Shown here: one piece after another, positions 60,061 through 64,000 of the stretch | How the letters are laid out: each line of letters opens with the position of its first letter | Position numbering within the stretch: the first letter of the stretch is position 1 | The notes under the pieces: model-generated | Told to the model about the DNA's origin: nothing | The model's input: only the letters and a program-made list of their open reading frames with translations | Databases searched by the model: none | NCBI GenBank assembly: GCA_013288335.1 | Contig: JABDCC010000003.1 | Coordinates: 1 to 64,000, forward strand | Direction: 5' to 3' | Length of the DNA: 64,000 nucleotides | Source of the DNA: Alphaproteobacteria bacterium | Lineage (GTDB): Bacteria; Pseudomonadota; Alphaproteobacteria; Rickettsiales; JABCZZ01 | Position numbers and translations under genes: made by a program

Positions 60061-61380
60061 ATGAAGATCGTGTTTGTAGGTACTGGTTATGTTGGACTTG
60101 TATCGGGTGTGTGTTTTTCCGAGTTCGGCTATACGGTGACTTGTGTCGATAAAGACAAAAACAAAATCGAAATGCTGAATAAAGGCGTGGCGCCTATTTA
60201 CGAACCTGGCCTTGAAACCTTAATGCACTCCAATGTAAAAGCTAGTCGTTTATTTTTTAGTGACAATCTTGCAGAAGCATTGAAAGACGCTGAGGTGGTA
60301 TTCATAGCAGTCGGAACACCTTCACGTTACGACGACAGCTATGGCTATGCCGATCTCTCCTACGTATTCGCCGCTGCCGAAGAAATAGCTCGCTCAAGCG
60401 ATAAATATATACTCGTAGTAACTAAATCAACGGTTCCGGCAGGAACTGGTAGAAAAATTAAAGAAGTAATGCGTGAAACCAATCCCACGCTTGATTTTGA
60501 TGTGGCATCCAATCCTGAGTTCCTTCGTGAAGGCTCAGCGATTGAAGATTTCATGCGCCCTGACCGTGTGATTGTAGGTGTAGAAAGCAAACGCGCTGAA
60601 GATCTGATTTCCGAACTCTATCGTCCACTAAAAATGAATAATACCCCGATTCTGTTTACCAGCATCGAATCCTCCGAGCTTATCAAATACGCCGCCAACA
60701 GTTTCCTTGCCACCAAGATTGCTTTCATTAATGAGATGGCGGATTTATGTGAGAAGCTCGGCGCCAATATTCTCGATGTCGCACAAGGCATGGGATTGGA
60801 TAACCGTATTGGAAAACGTTATCTGGAGCCAGGCCCGGGTTATGGCGGCTCATGTTTCCCCAAAGATACTATCGCGCTTGTGAAAATGGCAGAAGCCGCA
60901 GGAGCAAATTCCCGCATTGTGGAATCGGTCGTGCTTTCCAATGATTTGCGCAAATACCGGATGACAGAAAAAATCGTTGATGCTGTTGGCGGCTCGGTAT
61001 CGAAAAAGAAAATTGCTATACTTGGCCTTACCTTCAAGCCTGGCACCGACGATATGCGTGATAGTTCAAGTTTGATCATTATACCAGAGTTACTGCGCGC
61101 GCGCGCGAATGTGAGCGTTTACGACCCACAGGGCATGAACGAAGCAAAAAAGCTTCTAACCGGTGATATTAAATGGTGTGAAAATGCCTATGAGACTATG
61201 CAGGATGCGGATGCATTAGTGCTGCTTACCGAGTGGAATGAATTCATGCGACTGGATTTGAAGAAGATCAAAAAACTTCTCAAGGAACCGCTTATCATTG
61301 ACCTGCGTAATATTTATAAACGTGATGAGATGAAAAAAGCTGGGATACGCTATATTTCAATTGGAAGACCCGAAATTTAG
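60061..61380 (+). CDS. ugd: UDP-glucose 6-dehydrogenase
   Basis: The 439-residue enzyme has the NAD-binding start MKIVFVGTGYVGLVSGVCFS, DVASNPEFLREGSAIEDFMR, then SSELIKYAANSFLATKIAFI and the catalytic Cys in GPGYGGSCFPKDTIALVK. The C-terminal UDP-binding part has LGLTFKPGTDDMRDSSSLII. It oxidises UDP-glucose to UDP-glucuronate with 2 NAD+. It forms an operon with galU and ends before a large hairpin. Confidence 0.95.
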   Translation: MKIVFVGTGYVGLVSGVCFSEFGYTVTCVDKDKNKIEMLNKGVAPIYEPGLETLMHSNVKASRLFFSDNLAEALKDAEVVFIAVGTPSRYDDSYGYADLSYVFAAAEEIARSSDKYILVVTKSTVPAGTGRKIKEVMRETNPTLDFDVASNPEFLREGSAIEDFMRPDRVIVGVESKRAEDLISELYRPLKMNNTPILFTSIESSELIKYAANSFLATKIAFINEMADLCEKLGANILDVAQGMGLDNRIGKRYLEPGPGYGGSCFPKDTIALVKMAEAAGANSRIVESVVLSNDLRKYRMTEKIVDAVGGSVSKKKIAILGLTFKPGTDDMRDSSSLIIIPELLRARANVSVYDPQGMNEAKKLLTGDIKWCENAYETMQDADALVLLTEWNEFMRLDLKKIKKLLKEPLIIDLRNIYKRDEMKKAGIRYISIGRPEI

Positions 61381-61401
61381 TAGATTACTCAAATTCCGAG
61401 C

Positions 61402-61452
61402 AAAAAAATCCCCTGACTGATTTTAGATAACCAAATATGGTTAAGTCAGGGG
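61402..61452 (-). terminator. Nested hairpin terminator between ugd and the 61463 gene
   Basis: CCCCTGACT (61410-61418) pairs with AGTCAGGGG (61444-61452). Inside, TAACCA and TGGTTA form a second stem around AATA. On the minus strand the outer stem is followed by a run of seven T, so it ends the small membrane protein gene. It may also stop ugd transcription from the other side. Confidence 0.75.
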
Positions 61453-61462
61453 TATTCCTACT

Positions 61463-61654
61463 TTAGGGAAATTCTTTTTGCTTGCGCATTTTGGCAATTG
61501 TATCACCAATTCCAATGAATATGATGATAACGGCAGCCACAAGACAAAAATCTCTAAACCCCAGGAAATAGATGAGCAGACTTATTATAAATGCAATAAG
61601 AGCTACAAATAATGCTATTCCCTTCTTTTCGTTCGTGTTTAATTTTTTCTTCAT
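61463..61654 (-). CDS. Small two-segment membrane protein (63 aa), putative Pho-controlled
   Basis: It starts MKKKLNTNEKKGIALFVALI and has two hydrophobic stretches (GIALFVALIAFIISLLIYFL and FCLVAAVIIIFIGIGDTIAK) with basic ends (MRKQKEFP), implying both ends in the cytoplasm. No family is recognised. It has its own terminator downstream and a strong four-heptamer Pho-box-like array about 110 bp upstream, with a perfect TATAAT between. It parallels the gene at 50171 in size, topology and promoter type. Confidence 0.65.
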   Translation of the reverse strand: MKKKLNTNEKKGIALFVALIAFIISLLIYFLGFRDFCLVAAVIIIFIGIGDTIAKMRKQKEFP

Positions 61655-61737
61655 GTCGATAAGGTTTTAGGTACTAAAAAATAGTTTAGGTATTAGTTTA
61701 TTTGTGAATTCTAGATACAAAATTTAGAACGCCTATT

Positions 61738-61801
61738 ATAGCAGAATAGCACCGTAATATTATGACGGGTTTATGAAGATTTAATGAAAGTTTTATTACA
61801 A
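61738..61801 (-). promoter_or_regulatory. Pho-box-like array of four heptamers, minus strand
   Basis: Read on the minus strand, TTGTAAT (61801), CTTTCAT (61790), TCTTCAT (61779) and CCGTCAT (61768) start exactly 11 bp apart with A/T-rich 4-nt spacers. TATAAT follows at about 61741, 21 nt after the last heptamer, in phase with one further (degenerate) heptamer plus 10 nt. This is the clearest PhoB-type array in the window. Confidence 0.6.
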
Positions 61802-61811
61802 GCAGGGTATC

Positions 61812-62561
61812 TTATTGAGTTTCAGTAGGTTTCTTCTTCGATTTTCTATTGCGCTTGAGTGCGATCATCGAGGAAAAATGCCCCATAGGAACGGTTTCTT
61901 CCCTTTCGGGTTCCGCTGATTCTGCTCGCTCTGGCCTGTTATACTCATTGAGCTTACATTCGACAGTGAATCCCCCACCCTGCACGTGCTTTATTTCCAG
62001 TACATATTTCTTAATCGGATTTTTGGGGTCTTCGCTGCGACTAAAAACCATAATATAAAGTTTATTGCTGGCCGGAATCGTAGTCTCAGGATATTCCAGA
62101 TGCAGGCTTTGCAACGCATCATTTACTTCTTCAATGGTAGCATATTGGTGCCCATTTTTCATAGCACGCAAAATCGGATGACCCCAGTTCGGACAGCGTG
62201 CTTTCTGGCGTTTGCGCATTGGGTGAAATCTTGGTTCAGTCACTAGTTTATTGGCAACCAAAGTAAAAAGCCCATCACTGGCTTTCTCAATCTTTATATG
62301 GCAAAAATTTCCAATAGCACCTTTATGGGCTTCTTCTTCGCTCACGTCGTAATGGCGAATCCAGAGGATGAGACTTGGTATTTCGGGATTTTCTTCCTGC
62401 TCGCTCGCCACCGTGAATAAACGCTTGAAGGAATCGAGTTTTTTGGTTGCCTGAAAAAGAGTGTCAAAATGATAGGCACCGTTAATTACAGCCGCAATAT
62501 GCAGATGTGCCGCACTGGCGTATCGGATTCTGGGAGTTTCTTCGCTGCTTTTGCTGCTCAT
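61812..62561 (-). CDS. Orphan soluble protein (249 aa)
   Basis: No family is recognised. The protein starts MSSKSSEETPRIRYASAAHL and has several beta strands (SLILWIRHYDVSEEEAHKGA, NFCHIKIEKASDGLFTLVAN, VLEIKHVQGGGFTVECKLNE) with basic loops (RFHPMRKRQKARCPNWGHPI). The last 40 residues are charged and disordered, ending in a Lys-rich stretch. There is no signal or membrane segment. It is a single gene, about 100 bp downstream of the PhyH gene, on the same strand. Confidence 0.55.
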   Translation of the reverse strand: MSSKSSEETPRIRYASAAHLHIAAVINGAYHFDTLFQATKKLDSFKRLFTVASEQEENPEIPSLILWIRHYDVSEEEAHKGAIGNFCHIKIEKASDGLFTLVANKLVTEPRFHPMRKRQKARCPNWGHPILRAMKNGHQYATIEEVNDALQSLHLEYPETTIPASNKLYIMVFSRSEDPKNPIKKYVLEIKHVQGGGFTVECKLNEYNRPERAESAEPEREETVPMGHFSSMIALKRNRKSKKKPTETQ

Positions 62562-62663
62562 TTTTCCTATTAATTTTAATTACTGTTTAATATTAAGTAT
62601 ATAATCCAGTAATGTAAAGCTACTTAATCGGGCGGGTTTTCTGAAAGTAGTTCAAAATTTTAC

Positions 62664-63341
62664 TTACAACTCCACCGGCTCACGCTTGGCATAATTACCA
62701 GGGCGGAATTTTTCACCTTTGCGAATATAGGTATTAAGCAGAACCTGACGCCATTTATCCTTCGACGTATTGGAGTTTGAGCCATGCACCAAAAGCGCAT
62801 GAATATACACAACCGATCCTTTTTTTACTGCTACGTTTATGGGTTTATAGTGTGAGGGAATAACGGTTTCTTCATTATTAGCATTCGGATCCTGCTTCTC
62901 ATCTTTCTGCCCTGTCGCCTTCTGCACTGGCAGCAAACCTTCCTTGTGGCTTCCCGGCCAGACAATCAACGCACCATTTTCCACTGCAACATCGGTAAGC
63001 GCACACCATGCAGAAGCAAACGCACCAATAGGTGCCTCGACAAAAAAATTATCCTGATGGCGGCCAAACCCTTTGGTGCCGGGCTTGCAGTAAAAGAATT
63101 CCGTTTGCAATCCTACAGGAGTTCCTCCCACGGCTTGCGCAATGGAGGCAACAACTTGCGGCTTACGCAGAGCTTTCAGGTAAAGTGCATCGGTGCGGTG
63201 CGGCATCATTTGCGGATAATGAATGCCTTTGACATAGCTTTCCAGTTTTTTGGATGCTTCAATGAATTCGTCACATTCAGCAGTGCTGAAGACGTTTTCT
63301 TCGATGAAATAACCATGTTCGTTAAAATAGTCTAAATCCAC
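62664..63341 (-). CDS. Phytanoyl-CoA dioxygenase (PhyH) family protein
   Basis: The 225-residue protein starts MDLDYFNEHGYFIEENVFST. It has the Fe(II)-binding H-x-D in GFGRHQDNFFVEAPIGAFAS and the distal His in VYIHALLVHGSNSNTSKDKW, followed by RQVLLNTYIRKG (2-oxoglutarate-binding Arg candidate). PhyH members are 2-oxoglutarate-dependent oxygenases of diverse small substrates; the substrate here is unknown. It starts about 27 bp downstream of the SDR gene on the same strand and is probably in an operon with it. Confidence 0.85.
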   Translation of the reverse strand: MDLDYFNEHGYFIEENVFSTAECDEFIEASKKLESYVKGIHYPQMMPHRTDALYLKALRKPQVVASIAQAVGGTPVGLQTEFFYCKPGTKGFGRHQDNFFVEAPIGAFASAWCALTDVAVENGALIVWPGSHKEGLLPVQKATGQKDEKQDPNANNEETVIPSHYKPINVAVKKGSVVYIHALLVHGSNSNTSKDKWRQVLLNTYIRKGEKFRPGNYAKREPVEL

Positions 63342-63367
63342 TTTTCTACTCCTGTAATGGGTAAAGT

Positions 63368-64000
63368 TTAACGCGCTCCGGTCACACCTACTATAGAGCC
63401 AGAGACATACGACGCCGCGTCAAAGAGCAGCCACGCGATAGTTTCCGCAACTTCTTCCGGCTTTCCCATACGTCCCATGGGGATGGAAGCAAGCCGTTCC
63501 GGCGTTACGGTGGCTTTTGCGTCTGTGTAAATAATTCCTGGGCTTACCACATTTACACGAATATTATGGCGAGCTACTTCGCGCGCAAAACCGATGCTAA
63601 ATGTATTAACCGCAGCTTTGGAAGAGGCATAGGCAGCCATGTTATTGCCGCCAAATTTTGCTGCTTCGGAAGACACATTGACGATTGCACCGCCGTTTGC
63701 CTTCATGTGTTTTACTGCTTCGCGACAGGCGGTGAACACTCCAAACACATTGACGCGATAAATATCCTCCAGCGTTTTATAGCTGATTTCCTCCACTGCC
63801 CCCACAGAGTTCACCGCTGCATTATTGACCAATGCTGAAATGGCACCCCATTTTTTATCCACCGTTTCAAACATCCGCAGAATATCGGCTTCTTTGCCCA
63901 TATCCGCCTGAATTGCCACAGCCTCACCGCCGTTTTTCAGGATAGTATTTACGACTGCATCGGCTTTTTCGCGGCTGTTATTATAGTTCACTGCTACTTT
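63368..64000 (-). CDS. Short-chain dehydrogenase/reductase (partial, N-terminus off the right edge)
   Basis: The frame is open to the right edge, so the N-terminal Rossmann T-G-x3-G-x-G motif lies outside. The visible part starts KVAVNYNNSREKADAVV and has NNAAVNSVGAVEEI (the N-N-A-x motif), VNVSSEAAKFGGNNMAAYAS (catalytic Ser and Y-x-x-S-K), RVNVVSPGIIYTDAKA and a C-terminal VSGSIVGVTGAR. This is a classical SDR of the FabG/glucose-dehydrogenase type using NAD(P)H. It appears to be the first gene of the operon with PhyH. Confidence 0.88.
   Translation of the reverse strand, partial: KVAVNYNNSREKADAVVNTILKNGGEAVAIQADMGKEADILRMFETVDKKWGAISALVNNAAVNSVGAVEEISYKTLEDIYRVNVFGVFTACREAVKHMKANGGAIVNVSSEAAKFGGNNMAAYASSKAAVNTFSIGFAREVARHNIRVNVVSPGIIYTDAKATVTPERLASIPMGRMGKPEEVAETIAWLLFDAASYVSGSIVGVTGAR

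Noticed and set aside
61081..61115. Alternating GC run within ugd as a possible Z-DNA or repeat element
   Set aside because: It is short and encodes normal ugd residues (ELLRARANVSVYDP), so it is coding composition.
1..64000. CRISPR array, tRNA or rRNA gene, diversity-generating retroelement, insertion sequence
   Set aside because: No regularly spaced repeat-spacer unit, cloverleaf, reverse transcriptase or transposase was found on either strand.

Overview
The window looks like chromosome of an alphaproteobacterium with moderate-to-low GC. The evidence is an alphaproteobacterial-style RNase E with an acidic insertion in its S1 domain, a tail-hub gene set in gene-transfer-agent (GTA) order, GlnE, and an OxyR/AhpC/AhpD module. 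I cannot name the order or genus. Stop codons are used normally and no tRNA, rRNA or CRISPR array was seen.

Region 1 (1-28150) is a long late-gene cluster of a siphovirus-like prophage or GTA-like element, read on the minus strand from right to left: small terminase candidate, large terminase, mscL, portal fused to a toxin-like domain, putative immunity gene, prohead protease, major capsid protein, head-tail adaptor, gp10-like protein, tail terminator, major tail protein, frameshifted tail chaperone pair, short tape measure, DUF2460, DUF2163, NlpC/P60 peptidase, a family 9 glycosyltransferase, the tail-tip/host-specificity protein, a broken fibre gene, a holin candidate, endolysin, an SGNH-hydrolase tail protein and further tail genes running off the left edge. 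From the terminase to the tail tip the order matches GTAs. No integrase, repressor or replication gene is visible, and the terminase end lies about 160 bp from the host gene amiC. Six plus-strand cargo genes are inserted antisense between the late genes.

Region 2 (28300-46200) holds amiC, rne, an epimerase-Nudix-epimerase operon, an ABC-F ATPase, an orphan protein, a MarR regulator, the oxyR-pirin operon divergent from ahpC-ahpD, and glnE.

Region 3 (45600-64000) holds an SH3 protein, an MHS-type transporter, tyrS, anmK, a PAP2 phosphatase with an undecaprenyl-phosphate sugar transferase, folE, purB, an exported superoxide dismutase, secD-yajC, rpmG, galU-ugd (UDP-glucuronate supply), a PhyH dioxygenase, a truncated SDR gene and several small orphan genes.

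The most notable observations are: (a) a portal protein carrying a C-terminal polymorphic-toxin-like domain with an adjacent immunity-like gene, the cassette being bracketed by a repeated GDSDF(N/D)SKHPRW sequence, so that the old portal end survives as an orphan tail; (b) a 147-bp segment flanked by 24-nt perfect inverted repeats that lies backwards inside the SGNH tail gene; (c) an A-AAA-AAC frameshift site in the tail chaperone; (d) one ~70-aa module inserted in three different virion proteins; (e) Pho-box-like heptamer arrays, at exact 11-bp spacing, ahead of several small orphan genes.
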